From NCBI RefSeq assembly GCF_013167215.1, contig NZ_JABJWY010000016.1, positions 300,995 through 364,994 on the forward strand: 64,000 nucleotides of DNA. The letters run 5' to 3'. The DNA comes from Sphingobacterium prati (lineage in GTDB: Bacteria; Bacteroidota; Bacteroidia; Sphingobacteriales; Sphingobacteriaceae). Positions within the stretch are counted from its first letter, which is position 1. The number at the start of each line of letters is the position of its first letter. The position numbers and the translations under genes are program-made. Below the pieces are notes generated by a model. The model was not told the origin of the DNA. It ran no database searches and was given only the letters and a program-made list of their open reading frames with translations. Shown here piece after piece: positions 8,100 to 17,390 of this stretch.

Positions 8100-8780
8100 A
8101 TGATAGATTTCGAGAAAATTTTTGCTGACGGCGTAGATTTTTCCTTTCTGGTTGAAATTGGCGCAAGGACCATTATTATGTTCCTTTTGATATTAATTAT
8201 CTTAAGACTGTCAGGGCGGCGAGGTGTACGTCAGCTGACCGTTTTTGAGGTCGCGATCATCATTAGTTTGGGGTCAGCCGCCGGAGACCCTATGTTTCAG
8301 GAGGATCTCCCTATATTCTACTCAGTAGTTGTATTTATTTGTGTAATTTTAGTCTATAAATCGATTACTTGGCTTGCTTCTCGTTCTGAAAGCATTACAC
8401 AGTTGTTGGAAGGGAAAGTACTGCCTGTTGTAAAAGATGGCGTATTCGATATTCAACATGAAAACGATAACAATTTTTCGAGGATGGAATTTTTTGCTGA
8501 ATTGAGGAATTTAAATGTTGAACATTTAGGTCAGGTTAGAGAGGGCGTGTTAGAGATTGATGGTACTTTAAGTGTTTTGTTTTACGCCGATAGCGACGTA
8601 CGGTATGGATTGCCATTGTTCCCTTCAGCCTATAAAGCAGTGACAATGGTAGAATCCTTGGTACCATATGCCTGTATGTACTGCGGACAGGTACTATTTA
8701 ATCTTGAACATGATTCAACATTATGCCCCAGATGTAAAAGTAAAAAGTGGTGCAAAGCTTTAAATAATAAAAGGGTTTAA
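8100..8780 (+). CDS. DUF421 (YetF-like) membrane protein with a C-terminal Cys4 motif
   Basis: The protein is 226 aa. Three N-terminal hydrophobic helices (about 15-40, 48-62 and 72-92) enclose the conserved RLSGRRGVRQLTVFE motif of DUF421, and the cytoplasmic domain (about 105-185) has the typical MEFFAELRNLNVEHLGQV segment. The family includes YetF/YrbG-like inner-membrane proteins whose biochemical role is poorly defined; in spore formers relatives contribute to germination or stress. This copy extends past the usual end with CMYC (192-195) and CPRC (209-212), a zinc-ribbon-like pair of CxxC knuckles. That tail is the odd feature. Confidence 0.85.
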   Translation: MIDFEKIFADGVDFSFLVEIGARTIIMFLLILIILRLSGRRGVRQLTVFEVAIIISLGSAAGDPMFQEDLPIFYSVVVFICVILVYKSITWLASRSESITQLLEGKVLPVVKDGVFDIQHENDNNFSRMEFFAELRNLNVEHLGQVREGVLEIDGTLSVLFYADSDVRYGLPLFPSAYKAVTMVESLVPYACMYCGQVLFNLEHDSTLCPRCKSKKWCKALNNKRV

Positions 8781-8897
8781 ATCCCCTTTTAAGATCTGGG
8801 CCGCATATTTCACAGGCCCAAACTGCATCTCTAAATCTTCCACTTCGACAAATATTTTCATTTGCTCCAAAATGAACTCTTTTGAATTTTCAAGCAT
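8760..8897 (-). CDS. Possible 45-aa small protein, convergent with the DUF421 gene
   Basis: A minus-strand frame from ATG 8897 to a TAA at 8760 encodes 45 aa with a plausible, charged composition (begins MLENSKEFILEQMKIFVEVE, ends DLNPFII). It overlaps the last 21 bases of the DUF421 gene. I recognise no family. It may be a real small protein, a remnant, or chance. Confidence 0.25.
   Translation of the reverse strand: MLENSKEFILEQMKIFVEVEDLEMQFGPVKYAAQILKGDLNPFII
8768..8791. terminator. Possible hairpin at the end of the DUF421 gene
   Basis: TAAAAGGG at 8768-8775 and CCCTTTTA at 8784-8791 form an 8-bp inverted repeat spanning the stop codon. The only T-run lies in the right arm itself, so this is a weak terminator candidate. 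The rest of the 337-bp gap up to 9117 shows no other gene, apart from the small minus-strand frame, and only an ACAAAT/ATTTGT repeat near 9006-9030. Confidence 0.35.
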
Positions 8898-9117
8898 AAG
8901 CCCTGGATAAATTCAGACAATATCACTGCATCTTAAAACATTCTGGTACGAATTATACTTCTAACTGTAATATTGGTAGTTAATTCAGTAATTTATATAC
9001 AGAGAACAAATTTTTTTAAAGCATATTTGTATAATGTTGATTAAAAAAGGAAGATAACGATCCCTAAATAATTCCTTTTATAAGCGAAAAAGTTATGACA
9101 CTTATTTAAAAATAATC

Positions 9118-9588
9118 ATGGCAACTATAAATCTAAAAATCAACGGCAATAAACATAGGTTGGATGTCGATCCATCGACACCTTTATTATGGGTTTTACG
9201 TGAGCATTTAAATCTTGTCGGTACCAAATACGGTTGTGGAGTAGCAGCCTGTGGTGCCTGTGTTGTGCATCTGGATGGTGAAGCTGTACGTTCATGTGTG
9301 ACGAAGATAAACCGGGCGGCGGATAAAGAGGTGGTCACAATCGAAGGTATTTCTGAAAAGGGAGATCATCCTTTGCAACAAGCATGGGAACAGATTGATG
9401 TCCCACAATGTGGGTACTGTCAGTCCGGTCAGATCATGTCTGCGGCCGTCCTGTTACGGGAAATTCCCAATCCAACAGACGAAGATATTGATCTGGCAAT
9501 GTCCGGTAATATCTGTCGATGCGGTACCTATCTCCGGATCCGTAAGGCCATACATTTGGCTGCAGAGATCCAGCAGGGGACGAAGTAG
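9118..9588 (+). CDS. iorA: Molybdenum hydroxylase 2Fe-2S subunit (isoquinoline 1-oxidoreductase alpha type)
   Basis: The 156-aa product carries both iron-sulphur clusters of this family. The plant-type N-terminal cluster uses Cys40, 45, 48 and 60 ([14 protein letters not shown]...RSC), and the helical C-terminal cluster uses Cys98, 101, 133 and 135 ([16 protein letters not shown]). It relays electrons from the molybdopterin centre of the large subunit to an acceptor. There is no export signal of its own, so it would be carried out by the Tat signal of the large subunit at 10302, as is known for periplasmic members. It is first in a three-gene operon, 24 nt ahead of the cytochrome gene. The substrate class (N-heterocycle or aldehyde) is inferred from the family only, and the gene symbol is by homology. 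Confidence 0.88.
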   Translation: MATINLKINGNKHRLDVDPSTPLLWVLREHLNLVGTKYGCGVAACGACVVHLDGEAVRSCVTKINRAADKEVVTIEGISEKGDHPLQQAWEQIDVPQCGYCQSGQIMSAAVLLREIPNPTDEDIDLAMSGNICRCGTYLRIRKAIHLAAEIQQGTK

Positions 9589-9612
9589 AAACTTGAGCAA
9601 AATATTCTGGTT

Positions 9613-10269
9613 ATGAGATATAACACCCGACATAAAAAAGAAAAGCGACCCTATAACATAGTGGCTGCATTAGCTGTTTTGGCGATTATAATGACATTCA
9701 TGGTTACGATCGCTGCAAATTCCAGATCAACAGCATTACGTGCAACAGAGGACGAGATCATTGATGACGCTGTTAAACGTGACAGCGTGAAATCCGTTGC
9801 GGCATTTTCCAAAGTTTACAGCGTATTGATCAGTCCCCGATGTGTAAATTGTCATCCGGCAGGCGATGTGCCTTTACAGGGCGATGACAGTCATTTACAC
9901 ACGATGTTTCCACAGCGAGGGAAGGACGGGAAAGGAATCCTGACAATGAAATGTACCAATTGTCATCAGCCTGAAAATACGCCAGGTACGCATACCCCTC
10001 CAGGTAGCCCTAATTGGCACCTTCCTCCAGCAGACATGAAAATGGTCTTCGAGGGAAAGAGCCCAAGGGAGCTCGCAAAACAAATCATGGATCCAACGAA
10101 AAACGGAAATAAAGATATGAAGGCGTTAATAGCCCATGCCGACGACGAGCTTGTAAAATGGGGCTGGCAACCAGGGGAAGGGCGGACATTACCACCATTA
10201 AGCCATAGAGAGTTTAAGGAAGCCTGGATTACCTGGCTAAAAAATGGTGCTTATGCACCTACGAATTAA
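9613..10269 (+). CDS. Membrane-anchored c-type cytochrome with two haem motifs
   Basis: The 218-aa protein has a basic start, one membrane helix (about 15-34), and a periplasmic part with CVNCH (77-81) and CTNCH (114-118), two covalent haem c sites. A conserved-looking C-terminal region follows (residues about 150-215). Inserted between the FeS and molybdopterin subunits, it is the likely electron acceptor that takes electrons from the hydroxylase into the respiratory chain; known periplasmic IorAB-like enzymes use cytochrome c in this way. The helix would keep it on the periplasmic face of the inner membrane. I do not recognise a named family. Confidence 0.8.
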   Translation: MRYNTRHKKEKRPYNIVAALAVLAIIMTFMVTIAANSRSTALRATEDEIIDDAVKRDSVKSVAAFSKVYSVLISPRCVNCHPAGDVPLQGDDSHLHTMFPQRGKDGKGILTMKCTNCHQPENTPGTHTPPGSPNWHLPPADMKMVFEGKSPRELAKQIMDPTKNGNKDMKALIAHADDELVKWGWQPGEGRTLPPLSHREFKEAWITWLKNGAYAPTN

Positions 10270-10301
10270 TTTTTCAATGTTGCAGATTAGAAAGGTAAGA
10301 T

Positions 10302-12560
10302 ATGACCAGCGCTAATAATAATATGGGAAGAAGATCCTTCCTGAAAGCCGCCCTACTTGCTGGAGGCGGTATGATCCTGCATTTTCATTGGCCAGCCGCT
10401 GCAAAAGCTACAGGCGCAGAGGCCGGCGCTATAGCAGAAGAATCGTACGAATTAAATAGTTATATCAAGATCAGCAAAGACGGCATAGTCACCTTGTTAA
10501 ATCCCAATCCAGAATTTGGGCAGAATGTAAAAACCTCCATGCCCATGATCCTGGCAGAAGAGCTTGATATCGCATGGGATCAGGTTGTCGTCGAACAGGC
10601 CGATTTTTATCCCGAACGATTCAGAAGGCAATTTACCGGCGGTAGTCAGTCGATACGGCAGGGCTGGTCGCCATTGCGTACGGCAGGCGCCACAGCCAGG
10701 CAGATGCTTATCTTAGCGGCAGCAGCACAATGGAATGTCCCATCCGATGAAATTACTACGGAGCAAGGGGTTTTGCATCATCAACAGACAGGGAAAAAGG
10801 GGAGCTATGCAGAATTTGCTTCCGCTGCAGCCAAGATTCCGGTGCCCGAAAACGTAAAATTAAAGGCAGTGAAAGATTTCAGCATTGTCGGTACCTCCAA
10901 GAAAAACGTTGAGTTGAACAACATACTGACAGGCAAACCGCTGTTCGGTATGGATTATAACACTGAGGGGATGCTGATCGCCATGATAGTGCATCCACCG
11001 GCATTTGGCCTACAGCTAAAATCATTGGATGATCGCGTGGCTAAGTCAATGCCCGGAATCAAATCAATTTTTGTGATTGACTCCCTCACAGGAGCTATCG
11101 TACAGAACTCTTTTGATACGACCAGTTTTACGCGTTTTGCTGTTGTCGTAGGCAATAGTACCTGGGAAGTCATGCAAGCCAAGAAAGCATTGAAGCTGGA
11201 ATGGGCAGAAGAACCCGGACGTACTTTTAAAATAGGAAGTCCGGGGCAAGCAAATGCAAAAACGACCGACGCGACTTACCCTGCAGGTTTAGAGAGCAGT
11301 GATGTGCACCGCAGGCAAATGGAAGAGTTTTCTAAAAAGCCCGGCAAAATACTCCGAAAAGATGGCGATCCCGAGGGAGCGTTTAAAATTGCTTTCAGGA
11401 TCATCGAGCGCACCTATACAGCACCGTTCCTAGCACATAATACCATGGAACCCGTCAACTGCTTTGCCCATGTCACTTCAGACAGCGCTATATTGTATGG
11501 CCCCTTGCAGGCTCCTGAGTTTACGGTCGGTACATTATCCAAGCGTCTTGGTTTGCCAAAAGATAAGATACGGATCAATCTTGCACGCATGGGCGGAGGT
11601 TTTGGCCGCCGCGCGTATGGACATCATTTTATAGAGGCGGCTGTAATCTCCAAACATCTCAATGCGCCGATCAAGCTTGTTTATACACGCGAAGATGAAA
11701 TGACAGCTGGAATATATCGCCCTACATATAGTGCGACCTATCGAGCAGCTTTGGATAAAGACAATAAATTGCTAGCGCTTCACATTAAGGCAGGTGGGAT
11801 CCCCGAGACGCCCATACATGCGGATCGTTTTCCGGCAGGTGCAATCGAAAATTACCTCGCTGAAGGCTGGCAGATCCCGTCTAATATCACCATAGGTGCA
11901 TTCCGTGCCCCGCGCTCGAATTTTATTGCTGCCGCTGAGCAATCTTTTCTCGATGAACTCGCCATGGAAATGAAAAAAGACCCCATTGATTTTCGACTCG
12001 AATTATTGGAAAGGGCGAAAACGAATCCGGTGGGCAAACGCAATGACTACGACGCCAGCCGTTACGCTGGGGTTCTGGAACTGGTTCGTGAAAAATCGAA
12101 CTGGGGTAAAACAGCGCAAGGTGTTCATCGCGGTGTGTCCGCTTATTTTTGCCACAACTCGTATGTTGCGGAGGTTGTGGACCTTGTCGTTAGCAATAAT
12201 GAACCAAAGGTCGAAAAGGTGGTGGCTGCTATAGATTGTGGAATTGTAGTGAACAGAGATGCGGCGACCAACATGGCCGAAGGCGCTATTATTGACGGGA
12301 TCGGAAATGCGCTTTATGGCGAGCTTCCGTTTAAAGATGGCGTTCCACAGAAGAATAACTTTACAACCTATCGGCTCATACGGATGAATGAAGCTCCGCA
12401 GCAAATTGAAGTACATTTTGTAGAAAATGAACAGGATCCAACCGGATTGGGCGAACCACCGTTTCCGCCCACATTTGGGGCAGTAGCCAATGCATTATAC
12501 CAAGCTACAGGAAAACGTTTTTACAATCAGCCGTTCATTAATCAGTTGACGTCAGTATAG
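10302..12560 (+). CDS. iorB: Molybdenum hydroxylase large (molybdopterin) subunit, Tat-exported
   Basis: This 752-aa protein has the size of IorB-type subunits. A Tat signal RRSFLK (10-15) is followed by a hydrophobic stretch, so the enzyme is exported folded. Conserved cofactor-binding segments of the xanthine dehydrogenase superfamily include MGGGFGRRAYGHHF and, near the C-terminus, GLGEPPFPPTFGAVANAL, whose glutamate (about 718) is the catalytic base. It would hydroxylate an aldehyde or N-heterocycle with water as oxygen donor, passing electrons via the 2Fe-2S subunit to the cytochrome. No XdhC-like maturation chaperone gene lies in the window, so maturation genes must be elsewhere. The stop is followed by 181 bp carrying the next operon's promoter. 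Confidence 0.9.
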   Translation: MTSANNNMGRRSFLKAALLAGGGMILHFHWPAAAKATGAEAGAIAEESYELNSYIKISKDGIVTLLNPNPEFGQNVKTSMPMILAEELDIAWDQVVVEQADFYPERFRRQFTGGSQSIRQGWSPLRTAGATARQMLILAAAAQWNVPSDEITTEQGVLHHQQTGKKGSYAEFASAAAKIPVPENVKLKAVKDFSIVGTSKKNVELNNILTGKPLFGMDYNTEGMLIAMIVHPPAFGLQLKSLDDRVAKSMPGIKSIFVIDSLTGAIVQNSFDTTSFTRFAVVVGNSTWEVMQAKKALKLEWAEEPGRTFKIGSPGQANAKTTDATYPAGLESSDVHRRQMEEFSKKPGKILRKDGDPEGAFKIAFRIIERTYTAPFLAHNTMEPVNCFAHVTSDSAILYGPLQAPEFTVGTLSKRLGLPKDKIRINLARMGGGFGRRAYGHHFIEAAVISKHLNAPIKLVYTREDEMTAGIYRPTYSATYRAALDKDNKLLALHIKAGGIPETPIHADRFPAGAIENYLAEGWQIPSNITIGAFRAPRSNFIAAAEQSFLDELAMEMKKDPIDFRLELLERAKTNPVGKRNDYDASRYAGVLELVREKSNWGKTAQGVHRGVSAYFCHNSYVAEVVDLVVSNNEPKVEKVVAAIDCGIVVNRDAATNMAEGAIIDGIGNALYGELPFKDGVPQKNNFTTYRLIRMNEAPQQIEVHFVENEQDPTGLGEPPFPPTFGAVANALYQATGKRFYNQPFINQLTSV

Positions 12561-12704
12561 GGTAGACATTTTACGGAACGATGCCTTATCAATATCAAAG
12601 CTGCACCCTCTACTTTTAAAAGTCCTGTTGTCGGAGAAGCTAGGGCATAAATAGAGAGGTCATATTCAAAGTGAAAAAGATGGCGTATTAAAGGTTTAAT
12701 ATTA

Positions 12705-12736
12705 TTTGGAATAAATCTAAATAATTATTTATTTTG
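12705..12736 (+). promoter_or_regulatory. Candidate promoter of the first ECF sigma / FecR / receptor operon
   Basis: TTTG at 12705-12708, a 20-bp spacer, then TTATTTTG at 12729-12736 fit the -33 TTTG / -7 TAnnTTTG pattern with one mismatch. The expected transcription start is at about 12742-12744, which coincides with the TTG start codon at 12742. Confidence 0.5.
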
Positions 12737-12741
12737 CGCAC

Positions 12742-13302
12742 TTGGATGCACTAAAAACATGGAACTCGATTAAAACTGGCGATAGCAACAGTTTTTTGGC
12801 CTTATATGACGCGTTATATACAGCTCTGTTCCGCTACGGATTGAAAATTAATGCCGACCGTGAAGTTGTAAAAGAATCCATCCATGTCTTATTCTGCGAG
12901 CTATGGGAAAAGCGGGAAAAATTACCCATGCTAACGACAGATCCAAAATATTATCTCTTTGTATGGCTAAAACGCGTGATCTACAAACAGCGTACTTACC
13001 AAAATATACCACTGGAAGACCTGTTGCACACACCGATAGAAGATTCGATCGAATCGCAAAAAATCGCAATTGAAGAAACATTGGAACGAGATCAGGCGCT
13101 GCGTGCGGCAATGGACAACCTGACGAAAAAACAGCATCGCTATATTGAGCTAAAGTTTTTTCATAATAAGAGTTATGAGGAAATTGCGGATATGGAAAAT
13201 GCAGCACTGAGAACTGTTTACAACGTTGTTTATGAAGCGATCAAAAAATTAAAAGGCTCACTATCAGTTATTATTGTGGTTATTTTAAATTTTTCCAAAT
13301 AA
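12742..13302 (+). CDS. ECF (FecI-like) RNA polymerase sigma factor, TTG start
   Basis: The 186-aa protein has sigma region 2 in residues about 15-85 (FLALYDALYTALFRYGLKI, then the VLFCELWEKREKLP stretch) and the region 4 HTH in about 115-170 (MDNLTKKQHRYIELKFFHNKS, then ALRTVYNVVYEAIKKL). It directs transcription of the receptor operon when released by the FecR protein 55 bp downstream. No ATG lies in frame before residue 55, and an in-frame stop sits at 12718-12720, so TTG 12742 is the only reasonable full-length start. It matches the usual N-terminus of the family. Confidence 0.85.
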   Translation: MDALKTWNSIKTGDSNSFLALYDALYTALFRYGLKINADREVVKESIHVLFCELWEKREKLPMLTTDPKYYLFVWLKRVIYKQRTYQNIPLEDLLHTPIEDSIESQKIAIEETLERDQALRAAMDNLTKKQHRYIELKFFHNKSYEEIADMENAALRTVYNVVYEAIKKLKGSLSVIIVVILNFSK

Positions 13303-13357
13303 AAATAGGTAAAAAATGAGCCTTTATTGCACTATTGTATAAACGCAATATCGAGCA

Positions 13358-14350
13358 ATGGAACAACCTACTTTGGAAAAACTGATCTGTGATGAATCCT
13401 TTATCAATTATTGTCTACAAGCCAGGCTTGAGGATATGGAATATTGGAAACAATGGGTTGAGGCAAATCCGCAGCACCGGCAGCTTGTAAAAGATGCGAA
13501 AGGATTAGTCTCACTGCTACAGGCTGGTTCAGGTCAGACCGAGATAGCGGAGGAACGTGCCCGACTTCAGGCCTTTATCCATAAAAATGACACTCCCGTA
13601 CATCGTTTACGGAATTACAGGTGGATTGGCTATACCGCTGCGAGTCTCCTATTCGTATCCATGGGTTTTCTGTTCTTAAAACGACAGTTGCCGCTAGCGG
13701 AAAATGCCACTCAAACTGAATTTGTTAGCCAATTGGTACCGACCGGTAAGTATATGAATGTCCTTTTGAGCGATAGTACCAAAGTGAAGCTCGGCCCAAC
13801 GTCTACACTGCGATATCCAAAGCACTTCCATGGAGATAAACGGATAGTTAGCCTCAATGGTGAAGGCTATTTTGAGGTCACTCATGACAGCCATAAGCCT
13901 TTTGTTATTCAAACAGGTGAACTTGAAATCAAAGTGTTGGGGACATCTTTTAACGTACACGCTTTTGAAAATGATGAACTGTCAAAAATAGCATTGTTTA
14001 CGGGGAAAGTGGAGGTTTCGAAGGGAGCCCAGAGATTACAGCTAAATCGAGGTCAGGCTATTATATATAATAAAAACAAAGCAACCTTTGTGGTAGAATC
14101 CTTTGATTCAGCTAAAGAAAAGGAAAATATGGCGGGAGTTTTGCATTTTGAGAAGGCTACTTTCAGCGAAATAGCCAAACACCTAAACCGAAAATATGGA
14201 ATCATCGTGCATGACCGACCGGATATCGAACTGATGTATTCGGGCACCATAGGACATGAACCGTTGGAAATGGTGCTTGAAAAACTCTCCATGACAACAG
14301 CATATCGATTCAACATCGAATCCAATACACTTATCGTTCGTAAAAAATAA
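13358..14350 (+). CDS. FecR-family anti-sigma / sigma regulator
   Basis: The 330-aa protein has a cytoplasmic N-terminal part (about 1-87) that would hold the sigma factor, one membrane helix (about 88-107), a periplasmic FecR domain (about 125-225, with LSDSTKVKLGPTSTLRYPK and NGEGYFEVTHDSHKPFVIQT) and a C-terminal DUF4974-type domain (about 260-330) expected to meet the STN domain of the receptor. This is the standard Bacteroidota trans-envelope relay. The receptor gene starts 12 nt after its stop, so the three are one transcription unit. Confidence 0.92.
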   Translation: MEQPTLEKLICDESFINYCLQARLEDMEYWKQWVEANPQHRQLVKDAKGLVSLLQAGSGQTEIAEERARLQAFIHKNDTPVHRLRNYRWIGYTAASLLFVSMGFLFLKRQLPLAENATQTEFVSQLVPTGKYMNVLLSDSTKVKLGPTSTLRYPKHFHGDKRIVSLNGEGYFEVTHDSHKPFVIQTGELEIKVLGTSFNVHAFENDELSKIALFTGKVEVSKGAQRLQLNRGQAIIYNKNKATFVVESFDSAKEKENMAGVLHFEKATFSEIAKHLNRKYGIIVHDRPDIELMYSGTIGHEPLEMVLEKLSMTTAYRFNIESNTLIVRKK

Positions 14351-14362
14351 CATCATATATCT

Positions 14363-17300
14363 ATGTCTTCTAAATCCATCAATAGAAGCGCCCTGCTTCT
14401 TGGTGTACTTCTTTCTTTTCAGGTCTTAGTTGTAGATGCACAGCAACTGAAGATTGAAAGTAAAAATCAACCACTAAGGTCTGTTTTGAAGCAGATTGAA
14501 GAAAAATCGGGTTACAGTTTTCTCTATGACGAATCTCAGATCAATGTGGAGCGACGTATTACTATCGAGGTAAATGGAGCCCTCCCACAGGTTTTAAATC
14601 AGCTGGAACAGTTAACTTATCTCAAACTGCAGGTCTCAGGTAAGAATATTCTGATCAGTAAGGCTTCTTTGGGTGTTCTATCGGGTAGAGTTGTCGATGA
14701 GAATGGGAAAGGAATACCATCGGTAACCGTACATCTTAAAGAACTGAACCAGTATTATTTTACGGATAATAATGGCTCGTTTAAATTCCAGTTTCCGGCC
14801 CACCGGCTAAAGTCAGCAAACTTACAGTTTTCCATGATCGGAAGACAAGGGACTTCCCTTACAACTGTTTTAAATGGAACAAATAATGCCATTGCCGACA
14901 TCACATTACCAACGTTGAGTGTAGGGCTCGAAGAAATAGCTGTCACTCCCCGGACCAACAGGCGACTGGAAAGCAATAGTTCACTGTATATCAACCGCGA
15001 AGTGATCGAACAGTCGGGTGCATTAAGTCTTAATGATTTATTGAGCCTTATTCCTGGACAAAAGATCGCCGCTCCCTCTTTACAACAGGTCCAGCAAGCT
15101 AATTTGAGAAGCGCAACATTGGGCACAAATTCTTTTTCCAACAAAGATCCATTTGCACTCAATAATTCTTTTGGTGTAGCGCTGATCATGGATGGGATCG
15201 CATTGTCCAACAATGCTAATATGCAGACCTTAAATGCGGGAATCTACGGTATGGGTAATTCCTACGTCAATGGCAAGATATCTGGGCTGAGTGGCAGTGA
15301 TGCTGGCACGGATAATTATACCGGGGATTATACTTTTGGAGGTACCGATCTCCGCCAGATTGCCACAGACAATATCGAAAGTATAGAAATTGCCGCCGGC
15401 GTACCTTCTGTAAAGTATGGAGATATGACAAATGGTGCGATTATCATCAATCGTATTGCAGGAAAAACTCCGCTCAATTTTAATGTTCAACTCCGCGATA
15501 ATGCAACCGTTTACGGAATGAGTAAAGGCTTTGATACCCGTAAGTTTGGAGCGATCACGGTTGGTGGAAATTTCACGCGCTCCTTTGAAGACAACAGGGA
15601 TAAGATGAAATCCTACGATCGTGTTGGCGGAAATATCATGTGGAGCACTTTCGCCGGAAAAGAAAAAGCTTTCACCAATACCTTATCCATAGATTATGGC
15701 CGCAACATGGATAAAGTCCGTCGTGATAGCGATGATCCAACGGCTGCGGTCATGCGCTTCAAATCATATAATTTCGCTATCGGAAGCCGCGCCAACTATC
15801 GGATCGACCGAGGTTTTCTTTCCAATATCGGGTTGAATGTCCGTTATAGCGAAACTTATCAGAATACATACAAGGAACAGGACGTCAACGGTACTTATAT
15901 TATCTACTCAGATGCCACCGAAACGGGCATTCATCAAGGCCAATATGCAAGCGGGATCTACCAAGCTGTAACCAATATTGAGGGTAAGCCCATCGATTTA
16001 ACAGCACGCCTGGATCTGACAGGCACATTTCAGACGGGCGACCTACTGCATCAAGTGAATTTTGGGTCATTTTTCAATTACTCAAAAAATATAGGAAAAG
16101 GACAGATTGTGGACCCATCCAGACCACGCAATAATACCATCGCAGCAAATGCTGATCTTCGCAAAGAACGCTATTATGATGTCTCCCGTATTCATGGACA
16201 AAAACAACTGGGATTTTATGCGGAGGACCTTTTTACAGCGAGAATTGCTGAGCGTGACCTGAACGTACGTATTGGTACACGGTTGGACAAATTTGAAAAA
16301 TATCTTACATTTTCACCACGTACGAATATTAACTATGCCATTACCCCAGCGCTGACAGTGGGGGTAGCGTATGGCTGGGCTAGCAAGGCCCCCGCCTTGG
16401 CGCAATTGTATCCAGGACCGGTATTTTATGAGATTCCCTTATTTCAGTATACCGCCTTTAATGGGGGAAGTGTCGATGAGGCAAATAGCCTCTACCTGAT
16501 GTATGTAGATAAATTTACACCGGATAACAGCAAGCTTAAGCCTTCGTTGTCCGAACAGCTTGAATTTTCAGCCACCTATGAATATAAAGATTTTAAATTG
16601 GGGATGAACCTTTATAATAAAAGGAATTATAGCGAAGTCGTTACCGTCAACAGTTTTGAGAAAATCGTGCTGGACAAATACGACGATAATCCGGATCCCA
16701 ATGCGGAAGTCCCCTATATTATTGATGGGACAAAACAATATAGGCTATCGCGCTATGAATTTATGAATGCTGGCGACAAAAGAACTCAAGGGATCGAACT
16801 CATGCTATCTACCCCAAAATGGATGGCCATGGCTACCTCATTTAATCTAAGGGCAGGATTGACCAAATCAGCCTATAGACCCTTGCAGAACATGGCGACA
16901 TTTACCAACAACACCGACAACCCCAATCGTGCAGAGTCTGCAATATATCCAACACAGCGCAGGACGACTACGGTAAGCAATGCCGCAATTACTTCCAGTA
17001 CGCATATTCCTAAGGCCAAACTGTTGATCAATTTCACGACCGAACTTAACCTCATGAATAAAACCAATACCAATGCGTCCGACGGCGTACCTATCGGTTA
17101 TTATACGCAGGATGGAACCTATCATGCCATAGAAAATTTTGATCGCGACAATGTCAATTATGCGCATACGCTAAGGCCAATAGAGGAAATCAACAATCAG
17201 AACCAGCCTGCTGTCTATACAAATTTCCACTTAAATGTATCGAAAGAAATCAGCAAACGGCTAAGCTTGGCTTTCCATGTCTATAACGTATTTAATTATC

Positions 17301-17386
17301 GTCCACAATATAAACGTTCTGATAATTCCATGATCATTCCGAATGGTAAACCGACTTATGGTGCGCAACTCAGACTTAAACTATAA
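14363..17386 (+). CDS. TonB-dependent outer membrane receptor with STN signalling domain (no SusD partner)
   Basis: The protein is 1007 aa. A signal peptide (about 1-27, ending VVDAQQ) is followed by an STN domain (27-100, LRSVLKQIEEKSGYSFLYD), a carboxypeptidase-regulatory-like beta domain (about 105-190), a plug (about 205-370, NLRSATLGTN... with a GVPSVKYGDMTNGAIIINR segment) and a 22-strand-type barrel ending in a terminal aromatic/hydrophobic strand. It is shorter than the SusC proteins in this window (1111-1204 aa) and no SusD gene follows; instead a lipoprotein, a barrel protein and a peroxidase follow. The architecture resembles FecA-type transducing receptors for metal chelates, which is inference. 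The stop overlaps an ATG, and the next gene begins at 17391. Confidence 0.9.
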   Translation: MSSKSINRSALLLGVLLSFQVLVVDAQQLKIESKNQPLRSVLKQIEEKSGYSFLYDESQINVERRITIEVNGALPQVLNQLEQLTYLKLQVSGKNILISKASLGVLSGRVVDENGKGIPSVTVHLKELNQYYFTDNNGSFKFQFPAHRLKSANLQFSMIGRQGTSLTTVLNGTNNAIADITLPTLSVGLEEIAVTPRTNRRLESNSSLYINREVIEQSGALSLNDLLSLIPGQKIAAPSLQQVQQANLRSATLGTNSFSNKDPFALNNSFGVALIMDGIALSNNANMQTLNAGIYGMGNSYVNGKISGLSGSDAGTDNYTGDYTFGGTDLRQIATDNIESIEIAAGVPSVKYGDMTNGAIIINRIAGKTPLNFNVQLRDNATVYGMSKGFDTRKFGAITVGGNFTRSFEDNRDKMKSYDRVGGNIMWSTFAGKEKAFTNTLSIDYGRNMDKVRRDSDDPTAAVMRFKSYNFAIGSRANYRIDRGFLSNIGLNVRYSETYQNTYKEQDVNGTYIIYSDATETGIHQGQYASGIYQAVTNIEGKPIDLTARLDLTGTFQTGDLLHQVNFGSFFNYSKNIGKGQIVDPSRPRNNTIAANADLRKERYYDVSRIHGQKQLGFYAEDLFTARIAERDLNVRIGTRLDKFEKYLTFSPRTNINYAITPALTVGVAYGWASKAPALAQLYPGPVFYEIPLFQYTAFNGGSVDEANSLYLMYVDKFTPDNSKLKPSLSEQLEFSATYEYKDFKLGMNLYNKRNYSEVVTVNSFEKIVLDKYDDNPDPNAEVPYIIDGTKQYRLSRYEFMNAGDKRTQGIELMLSTPKWMAMATSFNLRAGLTKSAYRPLQNMATFTNNTDNPNRAESAIYPTQRRTTTVSNAAITSSTHIPKAKLLINFTTELNLMNKTNTNASDGVPIGYYTQDGTYHAIENFDRDNVNYAHTLRPIEEINNQNQPAVYTNFHLNVSKEISKRLSLAFHVYNVFNYRPQYKRSDNSMIIPNGKPTYGAQLRLKL

Positions 17387-17390
17387 TGCC

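Noticed and set aside
12003..12416. Minus-strand 137-aa frame inside the molybdenum hydroxylase gene
   Set aside because: It is antisense to conserved C-terminal domain coding sequence and has no family motif or start context.
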